DNA of 64,000 bases from Apiotrichum sp. Y4204 (lineage: Eukaryota > Basidiomycota > Tremellomycetes > Trichosporonales > Trichosporonaceae): the NCBI GenBank assembly GCA_025531455.1, contig JAMYHL010000004.1, positions 682,001-746,000 on the forward strand. The letters are read 5' to 3'. Within the stretch, counting starts at the first letter, position 1; every line of letters starts with the position of its first letter. The notes under the pieces are model-generated. The model ran no database searches, was not told where the DNA came from, and saw nothing but the letters and a program-made list of their open reading frames with translations. A program made the position numbers and the translations under genes. This document shows, piece by piece, positions 37,170 to 48,148 of the stretch.

Positions 37170-38985
37170 CTACTTCTCCTCAGTCACGAGCTCGAGCTCA
37201 GCCGTAAACAGCCCATTAGGCACGCCCTTGAGCGCGATCCACCGCCCGAGGCGCGGCTCACGCCCCACCGCAGCCGCAAGCACCGCACCATTCTCCGCGC
37301 TGAGGATCTGAATGGCGTTAACAAATCCGCCAACCTCAACCACACCGGCCGGCCTAAAGTTCTTCAGGCCGCTATCGAGCGCCCAAAGACGTATGCTGCC
37401 GTCCCACGACCCGGACGCGAAGAGGTTCGTTCCGCGGAGCGCCGCGAGCGCCGTGATCCACCTAGGCTTCGGCGCCGACTCGGACGGGAGGAGGTTGTGT
37501 CCCTCGGCGTCGAGCCCGTGGGCAAAGTGCATGCTGAAGATCGGCTTCTTCTTTCCCGTGCTCCAGAGCGCGAGCGTGCCCGAGTCGCCACCAGATACAA
37601 AGTGCGAGTCGTCGAGCGCGTACACCGTGTCAATGCTCCCCTCGACAAACTCTGTACCAGGGCGAACGGAGCCGGCGGTGGATTCGGTCGTGCGCGTGCG
37701 CCCGCCGCCGCGGAGCACGAGCTGCACCTCCTCCTCCACCTTCCACCAGCGGCATGTGCGGTCCCGGCTCCCCGCGGTGACTGCTGCGGTGGGCTTGAGC
37801 GCCGAGACGCACGGGATCGCGTCCTGGTGTCCGAAGAATGTCTCGAGAGCCGAGAGTGTGGAGAGAGAGTGGAGGGTAAGGTGCCGTGAGAGCGAGGCGG
37901 TGAGGATGTGGGCCGAGGCGTTGTTGAGCGGTGGGAAGACGACCGACTGGGCATTAGTGGGAGAGATCGTATGGGGGTGATTGGGTGATTGGGATCCAGC
38001 TCCTACTCACAGTGACGGCGTCCTTGTGCCCCTTCATCCCCGTCACCCACTTGGGCGCCTCGCCGCTGACGTCCCACACGCCGACGACCTTATCCTGGCC
38101 GCCGGACACGAGCCATTTGCCGTCTTCGGACGCCGCGATGGCCAGGATCGGGCCCTTGTGTCCCTCTCCCTCCACCCGTGAGTGCTTCATGCTCGCGCGG
38201 TCAAAGCGCAGAATCTCGGATTTGGTAGACACAAACGCCGAGGAGGGGTTGAGCGCGACGCCCGTGGGCACGTTCTTTGTCGTCTTGAGCCGTGTCGACG
38301 TGGGGGCAGCCGAGGCGTAGAACCGGTGGATGCGGCCTTCGGCGTCGTCCTGGAGTCAGATTAGGTGAGAAGAGTTATACGCACAACTTCCTGCCGCAGG
38401 CGCGAGGCGATAATCTCCCGGTCAATCTCGGCAGCGTCATAGTCGGCCTCTGCGCGTTCTGTCCGTCAGTCGTGTTCGTCAAGGTGCGGTGAGGATGGAA
38501 ACCTGGGCCGGGGTTGGTGCATTGTTGCCTATACGTGGCCGTGACGAGGACAGAAGACAACCAGAAGCTCTCATTCTTCTGATCCTCAAAGCGCAAGGCA
38601 ATACCAAAGGCACCACGCCCCGGCGGGTCACACTGTACTCACCAGCAGCAACCTCCTGTGCAACCTTGTCGAGATATCCCCTGGCCAGGCGCACACGCTT
38701 CTCCGCCGCCGTCTCGTTGGCATCGACAAACTCGTCGTCGTCGAGCGCGACCGGCCCCCTATCGCGCTGAAAGTCCATGTCGTCGACATCCATCTCGCCG
38801 AACTCGCCGTCCGAGTCGAGCTCCTCGTCGCGTGCGGCCTGGACTCGCGACTTGGACACGCGGGGGAGGCTGTTTCCGCTAGACCCGCCCCGTCCGCGCC
38901 CACCTCCGCCGCCGCCGCCGCCGCGCGACGAGCCCGCACGAGACCGCTTCCGTTTCTTGTCGCTTGCGAAGAAGGCGTCCGGCAT
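37170..38985 (-). CDS. RRP9: U3 small nucleolar RNP protein Rrp9 (U3-55K)
   Basis: A WD40 protein that binds box C/D U3 snoRNA and acts in early 18S rRNA processing in the nucleolus. The N-terminus is basic and Gly-rich (KKRKRSR, RGGGGGGGGRGRGG), then acidic, then EKRVRLARGYLDKVAQEV, the characteristic Rrp9 stretch before the propeller. WD repeats include GHKGPILAIAASEDGKWLVSGGQ, GHKDAVT, FGHQDAIPCVSALKP, RDRTCRWWKVEEE, VSGGDSGTLALWSTGKKKP and FASGSWDGSIRLWAL. About 520 residues in at least four exons; intron ends are seen near 38640, 38350 and 37950-38030. The start MPDAFFASDKKRKRSR is typical. It is divergent from SEC31, with about 540 bp between start codons. Confidence 0.93.
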
Positions 38986-39521
38986 GTTGGTGTGAGTAAT
39001 AAGGAGATGGAAGCTGGTGGTTTGGGTCGTATACTTGATCTCTTCGTCAGTGATGGTCAGAAGCTTCTGAACTTTTGAACTGAACTTTTAAGGAAGGAGA
39101 GTCACGTGCCAGACACGGGAGTTTCACGTGATATTGCGCAGGAGAGCTAGGAGAGGGCTGGTGGGGCATAGGCGCATTAAAACCAGCTGTCAATTTCGGA
39201 ATGTTAGGCTCCCTATGTTCACTGCATAGGTTCCCCGTGTGGGCGTCCTTGTCCCACCCTGGAAATGACGATATCCACGCAGCTCACACAGCTGCCAGCC
39301 AGGAAGGTCACGCCCTGGGTCCCAGCCTTCCACGACTGCCACTCGTCGCGTCACTATCACAACGAGAGAGGAGCACACTCGGTGGAACAACTAGTTCGTG
39401 ATCTCGAGTCGGTCGTCGACATAGACTCCTTTCATCCATCCCCACTCACTCCCCCTCTCTTTCCCTCTCTATATATCCCTCAAGACAACAACCACCGGCC
39501 CTTCCCCTCCCGTCTGGCGGC
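38986..39521. promoter_or_regulatory. Divergent promoter region RRP9 / SEC31
   Basis: 536 bp between two divergent start codons. It contains CACGTG-type words near 39103 and 39126, a pyrimidine-rich leader (39430-39470) and a TATATAT word at 39470-39476, about 50 bp before the SEC31 ATG. Confidence 0.55.
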
Positions 39522-42500
39522 ATGAAGCTCAAGGACATCTCGCGCACAGCGACATTTGCGTGGGACACGACCTCGGCATCCGAGGCCGGTCCCTACATTG
39601 TCACCGGTGACGCTGCTGGCGCCCTCGACGAGAGCTTCAGCAACGAGTCAAAGCTCGAGATCTGGTCGCCCAAGTTCTACGAGCGCGATGGCACACCCAA
39701 CGCCCAAGGATATGCCCTTGGTCGCGAGAACAGCGGCCCGGAATGCAGCGTCACCGTCTCGAGCAGGTACGTTCTTTGGAGAACAACGACAATGCAGTGT
39801 ATGAGCTCGCCCGTCTTGAAGCCAGCTCGCTGTGTTTATAATGCTCCAGCGTATCGGCCAAGTCAGTCACTAACGGCAGGTTCAACCGCCTCGCATGGTC
39901 GCAGCCGGGTGCAACTGCGAGCGGCAGGGGCATGATCGCGGCCGGTATGGAGACTGGCGAGGTGCTTCTTTACGACCCCGTAAAGATCCTCGGCGGAGAC
40001 AGCAGCGTGGCTTTCAGGAATGACACCCACACTGGCCCCGTTTGCGGTCTCGACTTCAACCCCATCCAGAAGAACCTCCTTCTCTCGGGTGCCATCAAGG
40101 GCGAGGTGGGTTCAAAATGCTACGTTATGATCCATCTCGTCTAACCCACAGCTCTACATTCACGATCTCAACAAGCTCGGGACGCCTCTTACCCCTGGCC
40201 CCCTTTCGACCAAGCTGAACGAGATCACATCGCTTCAGTGGAACACTACGGTCGCGCGTGTGTTTGCCGCTTCCTCGTCGTCCGGTTATACTTCTGTTTG
40301 GGATTTGCGTGCAAGCAAGGAGATTGTCTCGCTGCAGTATGGCGGTGGCGCTGCCAAGGGAGACATGTCGAGGGGCGGCGCAGGTCTTGAGATCGGCAAG
40401 CGCCGCGGCATGAGCGATGTGTGCTGGCACCCCGAGCAGTCGACCCGTCTTATCACTTCCTCCGAGGACGACGAGTCGCCTATCATCATGCTCTGGGACC
40501 TGCGTAACACGCGTGCTCCCGAGCGCATCCTCAGCGGACACACCAAGGGCGTCCTATCCGTTTCGTGGTGCAAGCAGGATGCTGACCTTCTTGTCTCGTG
40601 TGGCAAGGACAACCGCTCTCTTCTGTGGAACCCCCAGACCGGCGACATTGTCGGCGAGCTGCCCCGCACCAACGACTGGTCATTCCAGGCCTCGTGGTGC
40701 CCCACCAACCCCAACATGCTTGCTACGGCCTCGTTCGACGGACACATTGGCATTTACTCGCTCCAGTCCACGCAGCCCGCCGAGGAGGAGACTGCGCCCA
40801 TCGCCCAGGACATCTCGGACGAGGATGTGTTCAGCGCACTTGGCACGGGCGGTGGAGCCACCAACGACGACAAGACCAACGTTCAATCCTTGACCGTTGC
40901 GCCCAAGTGGATGCGCCGTCCTGTGTCGGCCACCTTCGGCTATGGCGGCCTCCTCGCATCCGTGTCCAACCTTCCTGGCGCCAATGGAAAGCACCAGAGC
41001 AGCGTCGTCCACCTTCGCACCGTCGTCACTGAGGAGAGCATTCTTACACGTGCCAAGGCCCTCAGCGACATTGCTAGTGACAAGGAGAAGCTCACCGAGT
41101 TCACATCCAGCAAAGCCGACGACGCCGCGTGGAAGGCGCTCCAGTCTGTCCTTGCCACCAACTCGCGCGAGGAGATCATTGCGCTTCTCGGTTTCTCAAA
41201 GGAGGAGGTTGCGCGCCAGGTCGAGGAGGCTGTCAAGAAGCTCGGCGGTGACAAGGTCTCTGCCGTTGAGGAGACCAATGGCGGTGATGAGACTCCCAAG
41301 ACGGACAGGGCGGAGCCTTCCATCTCCATCGACAAGGTTAGCGAGTCCCTCTCAACCTCATCTCAGTCGGGCTCTCTCTTTGACGACCGCCCCATCACTC
41401 CTGCCACCGTGGGCGCCGAGAACGACTTCTTCGCCTCCATGGCCTCGGGATCGACTAGCCTGCGCAACCCCCAGCTTGACTCGGTGATCCCCCACGAGCG
41501 TGCCGACTCATCTGTCGCCGCCACCGTCGGCTCTGGCGCGTCGTCCCTCCGTTCCGAGAATATAAACAAGGACAACACTTTCCACATTTGTCCTGGAGAG
41601 GAGTCTGACGTCGACCGTCTCATCACCCAGGCGCTCGTCCTTGGCGACTTCCCATCGGCAGTCGACCTCTGCATCGCTTCCGACCGTTTCGCGGACGCTC
41701 TCCTTCTTGCCGTCCGTGGAGGGCCTGAGCTTCTCGCGTCCACCCAGAAGGCATACTTCCAGCGCCGCACCATGTCGCACCCCTTCCTCCGCGTCTTCCA
41801 GTCCATCGTCACCGAGGACCTCACCGACATCGTCCAGAACGCAGACCTGGGCGAGTGGCGTGTCGTCTTTGTTGTTCTGTGCACGTTCGCCAAGGAGGGC
41901 GAATTCGCCAACCTCGCGGACCAGCTTGGCCAGCGTCTCCAGTTCAAGTGGCAGCTCCTCGCTGCGTCGGACAGCCCCGAAGCCAAGCAGGCCGCCAAGG
42001 CCGCCCGTCAGGACGCAACCTTCTGCTACCTCGCCGCTCGCAACCTCGAGCACATTGTCACTATCTGGAGCTCTGAGATGCAGGAGGAGGAGGCTGCGAT
42101 CGATGCTCCTCGCTACTCGGCTCACGCCCTTGCGCTTCAGTCGTTCATCGAGAAGGTGACCGTCTTTCAGGCCGCAACTGGCTTTGTCGACAAGGAGCTC
42201 GCGACTCCCACCGCCCCTGACGCTGAGGGTGTGCGCACTTACCCCCTTGCCAGCCTCTACGACCGCTTCCACGAGTACGCCGACCTCCTTGCCACTCAGG
42301 GTCTCGTTGACATTGCTGCCAACTATGTCAAGATGACCCCCAAGGACTACGTCGGTACTGGTGGTTCCATGCAGTCTCTCGGCCAGTCGCGCGACCGCCT
42401 GTTTGCGGCGGCCGGTATCGCCGAGCAGCCTGTTGCATCGTCGTCGAAGAACGTCCTTGGCGGCGGCAGCAAGGCTCGCGGAGGCCGTCCTCCCGCTCCT

Positions 42501-44034
42501 GCGGCGAGCTCTTACGCCCCGTCTGGCTACTCCGGCTCCACTTCTACTTTCGGTGCAACCAGTGGTTATCCTTCGGCCACTTCGTACAACCCGTACGCGC
42601 CCGCCTCTCCTCAGATCACTACTGCCCCGAACCCTTACGCAGCTCCTTCCGCTGCGACATCCACCTACGCGCCTCCCACCTCGAATCCGTACGCTCCCCC
42701 TGCGGCGGCGTCCGGTTATGCTCCCCCCGCCCCCTCGACCAGCCCTTACCAGCCTTCGGGCTACGGGCAGGCTCCTAACATGTTCCAGCCTGCATCGAAT
42801 GGCTACAATGCCCCGCAGCAGTCTTTCGTGCCCCCGCCTCCCCGCGCGGGCGAGCATCATGCGGCCCAGTCGTCGGACCCTCTTGTCGTCCCCGCATCTC
42901 AGCGCCGTGATCTGCCTGGCTGGAACGACGCACCCTCGCTTGTTCCCAAGCGCCCGTCGTCGTCGGCCAGGGAGACACCCAAGCCTACTGCTATCACCTC
43001 GCCATTCCCCAACGCTCCTCCAAGCAGCGACGCGTATGCCCCTCCTGGCGGAGTGACCTCTCCTCAGCGCACTTCCAACGTCCTTCCCCCTCCCCCTAAG
43101 GGTGCCCGACCCCCTTCTGCTGGGCAGAACCGCCCTCCCCCGACGCAGGCTCAGGTCCCACCCCCCGTTCAGGCGCCATTCAGCCCGGTTCACTCTGATC
43201 CTTACGCCCCGCCTCCCGGTGCTAGTGGTCAGCCCAGCTTTGGTGCTCCCTCCAACCCGTATGCCCCTCCTCCGCGCTCGCAGTTCGAGCAGGCCCCTCC
43301 CCGGGGCGGCTCGCCTGCAGGACAGCCTGCTTACGCCCCTCCACCGGGTCGCGCTGGCCCTCCCCCGCCCCGCGGTGGTCCGCGAGCCGGTCCTCCCCCG
43401 CCAGGCATGGCCGGACCGCCTCCTCCCCGTGCCATGTCCCCACTAGGTGGTCCAGGCGCCCGGCCAGCTCAGCAGTCGCTTGCCGGCGGGTTTGCGCCTC
43501 CCCAGGCAGGTGGCCCGCCCCCACCTGGACGAGCTGGCCCTCCTCCCCCTGGTCGCGCAGGTCCTCCCCCTCCCAGGGGAGCGTCGAGCTCACCACATGC
43601 ACAGTCGACCCCGACGCCGCCCCCGCCGGCTGAGCCCGTCAAGCAGCGTCATCCCGCCGGCGACCGGAGCCACATTCCTTCCAAGTCTCGCCCGATCTTT
43701 GAGGGATTCTCCTCCGAGCTGCAGCGCATCAAGGCGTCGCACCCTCCTGCGCACCTCCAGCGCATTGTCACCGACACGGAACGCCGCCTGAACACGCTGT
43801 TTGACGACCTGAACAACGAGACGATCGCCGATCACACGGTCGACGAGCTCTCCAACATTGTCAAGGCGATCCAGGCAAAGGACCCCAACAGCGCCCTTGC
43901 CATCCACCTCGAGATGCTCACGCAGGCTACCGGAGACACGACGCACTGGGCGGTGAGTGAAAACCATGACGATAAGATAACAGAAACTGACAACGCAGCC
44001 CGGAGTGAAGCAGCTGATTCGTCTGGGTATCTAA
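39522..44034 (+). CDS. SEC31: COPII outer-coat subunit Sec31
   Basis: Sec31 forms the outer cage of COPII vesicles with Sec13 and drives budding from the ER. The N-terminal WD40 propeller includes RTATFAWD, FNRLAWSQPG, GPVCGLDFNPIQKNLLLSG, EITSLQWN and GHTKGVLSVSWCKQDADLLVS. The alpha-solenoid (ACE1) follows with LVLGDFPSAVDLCI. A long Pro/Ala/Tyr-rich linker (42480-43620) with YAPP repeats follows, then a conserved C-terminal domain from FEGFSSELQRIK. The last intron has donor GTGAGT near 43953 and acceptor CAG near 43998; spliced, the protein ends THWAPGVKQLIRLGI with stop 44032-44034. Reading through the intron instead gives a false tail to 44063. About 1,436 residues in four exons. A divergent partner of RRP9. 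Confidence 0.95.
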
Positions 44035-44839
44035 GTGCTGGCCTGGTGAACGAATGCAAATGAGCATGTGCCGACCCGGAACCTGGCAGTGTGCTGGTGT
44101 AGGCAGACGTATGATGAAATGTGATTGATTGAAGAAACTTGCATTGGTGTCTTGTGAATTGATGTAGCGAGAGGCTCCAATGACGCGACGCTGTAGTATA
44201 GTATACCAGCCTACCTCGATGCTGACCTAACCTGACCGAAATGGACATCGAAAGCACTAACCGACAGGTGGAGATTGACTTCTGAGACGAGATCATCACA
44301 CCTTCGATGAACTCGGTCAAGTCAAGGTCTGGGCACGAGCTTGGGTGTCCGAACCTTGGATCTCTCAATGACTCCTCGTCCTCTCTCTCGCATGCACGTC
44401 TTCTTCACTGGGACAACAATAAAGGTAAAGCGAGTGAATGGGAGAGAACAAGCACCGCCCGGGACATCGCTGTGATGAACCCAAAACAGACAAGTCCAGT
44501 AACAGCCAGCAGACCCGCAGGTCTTTGAGCGTCGGATGAGTTACATGGCACATTAGGCCGGCATTAGGACTGCATTAGAAACAGCCCAGTTTGTGATTAG
44601 GACGACACCTTATTGCGTCACAGGTATTTGATCTAGTTTAGCCTGGAACAGAAGGGATTCTGAGTGCACAATCCGGCACAATCCGAGCACACTTGCCATC
44701 GTCGTCAGGCCCCATTACAACATCCAACACCGCCTCCAGGCCATCAGCAACAACAACAACACTCTCCACCACAAGCCCACTGTCGGGTAGCACAGCGCGA
44801 ACCGCCTCTGCCCCAGCTTCCCTTTCACCCTTTCACACA
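44035..44839. other. Intergenic region SEC31 / small membrane protein
   Basis: About 800 bp: the 3' flank of SEC31 (TGATTGATTG near 44122) and the promoter of the next small gene. CAACAACAAC triplets occur at 44748-44760. No other feature is supported. Confidence 0.45.
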
Positions 44840-45040
44840 ATGGCACCACCAACACCGCGCAAGGGCCCAAACCCGTTTCTGATGCTGGGCGTCTTCCTCG
44901 CGGGCTCGGGCACCTTTTTCTACCTCGCAAACAGGCGCAAGGAGGACCCGAAGCACCGCCGCGGGGGGTTCCACGGCGTCGCGACTCCCATGCATGCCGA
45001 AAAGGTGGACTTGCCGGAGCGGAGTCCCGTGGAGGGATAG
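44840..45040 (+). CDS. Small single-pass membrane protein (unknown)
   Basis: The 66-residue ORF has a short basic N-terminus (PPTPRKGPNP), one hydrophobic segment (FLMLGVFLAGSGTFFYL) and a basic, Arg/Lys-rich C-terminus (ANRRKEDPKHRRGG) followed by a polar tail. The pattern fits a tail- or N-anchored protein of mitochondria or ER, but I recognise no family. The ATG at 44840 (CACAATGG) is preferred to the in-frame one at 44693, which adds a Ser/Thr-rich leader with no clear function. The gene is intronless. The stop is followed by a purine-rich 3' flank. Confidence 0.6.
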   Translation: MAPPTPRKGPNPFLMLGVFLAGSGTFFYLANRRKEDPKHRRGGFHGVATPMHAEKVDLPERSPVEG

Positions 45041-46653
45041 GAGAAGAGGAGACGGAGAACTCGCTAAACCGATTCCAAATCTACAAGGTGCGCATGACGC
45101 GGTACAGGCATCGCCGTGCAAGTGCAGGCGCTGATGGCAGATCGACGACGCACCACACGTACTACTGAGTATCACATTCGCATGCATCGGCCTCAGGCCA
45201 GTCACACCTCACTGCTAAGACAGTTACTCACACCGCACTGGAGCATGTTGGGTAAGAAGCAAGAAGCAGGTCGCAGGCAGCAAGTAGCAAGGGTGTCAAC
45301 AGCCATGTTGATGTGAAGGTCCCCCGTGCGTCATGGCCTTCAGCTATGAGTGAAGTCTTTCAGTACATCTTACACCTCCCGCTCTCACCCGTTGGTAATT
45401 CTCGACCCCGCATTGCATCGAGCTCGCAGCATTTCGCCTCCTGTCCCACTGGAGAATCAACGCCGCAACCTGCACCGACAGCACCGCCAGTATCAGCAGC
45501 AGCACTAAACCGGTGCCTGCGATGCATGTGCACGACGTTGCGTTCCGGGAAGCTTCGAATGCGAAGGTGCCAAGTGCGGAGTGCCGACGCCGGGCCGGCC
45601 CCTGGTGTTTCGACTGCAAGTTGTGGCTCACATGCAACACCAGTCCCTTCTCGCCCCTCCTAGCTGTGCACAGCGACAACTGTAACTGGCTAATTGTCAA
45701 CAGCTTGCACCGAGTTGGAGCTTGCAGGAGACGGGACGAACTAGTGATGGAAAACATGAAACATGGAACGCACTGAACAGCTTGACATGCACGTTCGGAG
45801 GCCAGGGCAGGAATGAGGAGAAGGCTCGCGTTGATGCCAGTGAAGATCTCACAAACGGCACACGTCCTGAGCATGCTGGATATTCCGGTGTCGTACAGCA
45901 CATTTGTGGCTTTACCAGTAGTGCTGACACCCAATCTGAGCCGACGCGTCGTCTGCGTGCGATACGGGGCGCGGTAGCGCTGCTCCCTGCCGCTCGTGTG
46001 CGCACCCGTCTTGTATCGCCGCCCCCTCCCACATTCCTACTGTGCGCGGAGCGCACACAGTCAGCGGGAGTGGGCCAGAAGGGCAGGGTCGGGAGAAGGC
46101 TGGGAAGAGTTGGGAACAAGGACGAGGGGATGCCCTGGCACGCTGGGATGATGGAGCGCATGTGGAGCGCACGGAATCCGATCCTCGTCAACTGCACCGC
46201 GAGCTCCAGATCCGATCCCGGTCCGGTAGCAGTACCGCCGCGACGCGCTCTTCTGTGCCGTTCTCGACCTCCCTTGTGCACATGTGCACACCGCGCGCTC
46301 TTCGATGGCACACTGCTGCACGTTCAACCAGGACGAACACTGCCTGTTCATCTGACGAAGTGCATGAGGTGCCCATTACCTTGCTTTGGCGCACTAGGAC
46401 GGTTTCGCTGCTTCTGTGCGCCGCACGTCGTGAGCAAGTTGTTTGAAACGCGTCTGGAAAGATACTTAAGCGTCACGAAGGCCGTCTCTCCATCATCAAC
46501 CTACAGCCTGAGAACCATACCACTTCCACTACAGCATCCCACAAGCACAAGCTCGATACTCTACTCACACCACTCACCACTCACACCCCGAGCCCTGCAA
46601 CAACTCAAGCCTCAAATATCAAACCTCAAGCCTCAAGCCTCGAGCCTCCAAGT
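45041..46653. other. Intergenic region before the structured array
   Basis: About 1.6 kb with no convincing gene. A long open frame (45722-46774, plus) is rejected because it has no domain and runs into the repeat array. A short CTCAAGCCTC direct repeat (46606-46648) immediately precedes unit 1 of the array; its copies lie 12-20 bp apart. Confidence 0.45.
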
Positions 46654-46740
46654 CCTAGACACATGGTGGTTTCCCCTCTGTGCGCCGTCCCGCGCCGTTG
46701 ACGCGGGGGCATGGTATGACCCTCTGCCAGGCATTCTAGG
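46654..46740 (+). ncRNA. Array unit 1
   Basis: P1 is CCTAGA/TCTAGG (46654-46659 / 46735-46740). P2 stem is CACA/TGTG (46660-46663 / 46679-46682). P3 is a long hairpin CCCGCG/CGCGGG (46689-46694 / 46702-46707). P4 stem is GGCA/TGCC with GGT/ACC above a CTC internal loop (46708-46728). Confidence 0.6.
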
Positions 46741-46843
46741 CCCGAGAGCCGGCCGAGTTCTCAATCGTGGGTGACTGCACTGACTGTCCTGACGATACTG
46801 AGCCAGCTTACGAGCTGAAATGACTTATCCAACCAATGAATAT

Positions 46844-46931
46844 GACTCCCAGAGACACGGTGTTCATCCCCTCTGTCCGCCGTTCCCCAGAGGCATGGTG
46901 CACTAACCCTCTGCTAGGCAATCCGGGAGTC
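46844..46931 (+). ncRNA. Array unit 2
   Basis: P1 is a different 7-bp helix, GACTCCC/GGGAGTC (46844-46850 / 46925-46931). P2 stem is GACA/TGTC (46854-46857 / 46874-46877). P4 stem is GGCA/TGCT (46892-46895 / 46912-46915), with one plus-strand G-U pair and the CTC loop. Confidence 0.6.
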
Positions 46932-47016
46932 TACTCTGCGCAGCAATGAGGGTAGGTGCTGACAGATGGCTGACGACTAACTGCGAGGTTGCCTCTTGAC
47001 CCTTCAGTCCACAACT

Positions 47017-47096
47017 ACTAGAGACACGGTGTTCATCCCCTCTGTCCGCCGTTCCATTGGAGGCATGGTGAACTACCCTCTGCTAGGCATTCTAGT
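47017..47096 (+). ncRNA. Array unit 3
   Basis: P1 is ACTAGA/TCTAGT (47017-47022 / 47091-47096). P2 stem is GACA/TGTC (47023-47026 / 47043-47046). P3 is TCC/GGA. P4 is GGCA/TGCT with GGT/ACC (47062-47084). Confidence 0.6.
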
Positions 47097-47152
47097 GCTG
47101 TGACCAGTCTTAGCTTCTGATACGAACTTTTTATACCCACAGTACCACAGTT

Positions 47153-47234
47153 CCACCTAGACACATGGCGAACAGCCCTCTGTGCGCCGTTCGCGGGAGC
47201 AAGGTGCATACCCTCTGCTAGGCACTCTAGGTGG
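47153..47234 (+). ncRNA. Array unit 4
   Basis: P1 is a perfect 9-bp helix CCACCTAGA/TCTAGGTGG (47153-47161 / 47226-47234). P2 is CACA/TGTG with GGC/GCC. P4 has AGCA/TGCT (47198-47201 / 47216-47219), a compensatory G-C to A-U change relative to other units. P3 is TTC/GGA. Confidence 0.65.
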
Positions 47235-47246
47235 CCAACTACCTCG

Positions 47247-47320
47247 CTAGACACACGGCGACAGCCCTCTGTGCGCCGTCCATGAGGGGCATGGCGACAG
47301 CCCGCTGCCAGGCATTCTAG
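47247..47320 (+). ncRNA. Array unit 5
   Basis: The shortest unit. P1 is CTAGA/TCTAG (47247-47251 / 47316-47320). P2 is CACA/TGTG; P4 is GGCA/TGCC with GGC/GCC and CGC in place of CTC in the internal loop. Only 12 nt separate it from unit 4. Confidence 0.6.
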
Positions 47321-47381
47321 TAGAGTCCGGGATCAGGGGCCTGCGCAGCACGTGCGCCTCAGTTGAAGTTCAACCTTCCCA

Positions 47382-47459
47382 CTAGAGACGTGGTGCTTAT
47401 CCCCTCTGTCCGCCGTCCTCCGGGGGCATGGTGTACTACCCCTCTGCCAGGCATTCTAG
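47382..47459 (+). ncRNA. Array unit 6
   Basis: P1 is CTAGA/TCTAG (47382-47386 / 47455-47459). P2 stem is GACG/TGTC with a plus-strand G-U pair. P4 is GGCA/TGCC with a 4-nt CCTC internal strand. Confidence 0.6.
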
Positions 47460-47523
47460 GCAAACATGGGCAGTCCGGTTTTAACACCGATGCGCGAAGT
47501 AGATACCTAGATACCAAACAACA

Positions 47524-47605
47524 CCGCTTAGACACACGGCGAACAGCCCTCTGTGCGCCGTCCATGAGGGGCATGGTGTGACCCTCTGCCAGGCATTCTA
47601 AGCGG
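47524..47605 (+). ncRNA. Array unit 7
   Basis: P1 is a perfect 9-bp helix CCGCTTAGA/TCTAAGCGG (47524-47532 / 47597-47605), differing from unit 4 at paired positions on both strands. P2 is CACA/TGTG with GGC/GCC. P4 is GGCA/TGCC with GGT/ACC. Confidence 0.65.
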
Positions 47606-47617
47606 CGACAACCACTA

Positions 47618-47665
47618 TACGGCCGTTCTACGGAGGCATGGTATGACCCTCTGCCAGGCCCCTCC
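47618..47665 (+). ncRNA. Array unit 8, 5'-truncated
   Basis: Only the P3 hairpin (TTC/GGA) and the P4 hairpin (GGCA/TGCC with GGT/ACC and CTC) followed by AGGC are present. P2 and the 5' strand of P1 are missing. Confidence 0.45.
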
Positions 47666-47701
47666 CACCACATCCAGTGCGCGGCACGATTTCCCTCCTC
47701 T

Positions 47702-47789
47702 CACCCGGCCGTGTGCGACACGGCGCCAGCCCTCTGTCCTGCGATCTGCTATGCGCGGCATGGTGCACCACCCTCTGCCAGGCCGGGTG
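47702..47789 (+). ncRNA. Array unit 9
   Basis: P1 is an unrelated perfect 9-bp helix CACCCGGCC/GGCCGGGTG (47702-47710 / 47781-47789). P2 stem is GACA/TGTC (47717-47720 / 47735-47738). P3 is a GCG/CGC hairpin with a larger loop. P4 is GGCA/TGCC with GGTG/CACC. The CGCCGT word after P2 is altered. Confidence 0.55.
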
Positions 47790-47836
47790 GCGAATATACT
47801 CCCCATGACTCGACATCTTTGAGGAATAGCAATAGT

Positions 47837-47917
47837 AGCGCGGGGGAATGGCGCACGCCCACTTCCAGGCACTCGTACATGGCGCACGCCCTCTGTCCGC
47901 CGTCCCGTCCCGCTGCT
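47837..47917 (+). ncRNA. Array unit 10, circularly permuted
   Basis: The P4-type hairpin comes first, with stem GGAA/TTCC and CAC internal strand (47845-47866), then AGGCA, then the P2-type hairpin (47876-47897), then CGCCGTCC. The unit is closed by the helix that is P3 in other units: AGC-GCGGG with CCCGC-T-GCT (47837-47844 / 47909-47917). Confidence 0.55.
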
Positions 47918-48148
47918 GACCGCAGACACAAGTCGCAACCACAAAGTCCGACTGGCTACTCCAACGCGGTGAACGAGCCTTAAAGTTAGATCCATGTGAG
48001 TGATTGTGCCTCTGATGTGTGGGGTTGATGAAAGACGATCAGAAGCGGCTGGGCCACGCGAGGACCGCCAAAGCACCGACCATACCTTCTCGGCAAGCCC
48101 GCCACCGCCCGACTCAGTCAAACTCGTCCGCGTATCTAATCTACCCCA

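Noticed and set aside
41508..43193. 561-codon minus-strand ORF
   Set aside because: Shadow of the SEC31 coding region; its Arg/Gly-rich composition reflects the opposite strand.
45722..46774. 350-codon plus-strand ORF running into the array
   Set aside because: No recognisable domain and it crosses unit 1 of the structured array; composition is not like neighbouring proteins.
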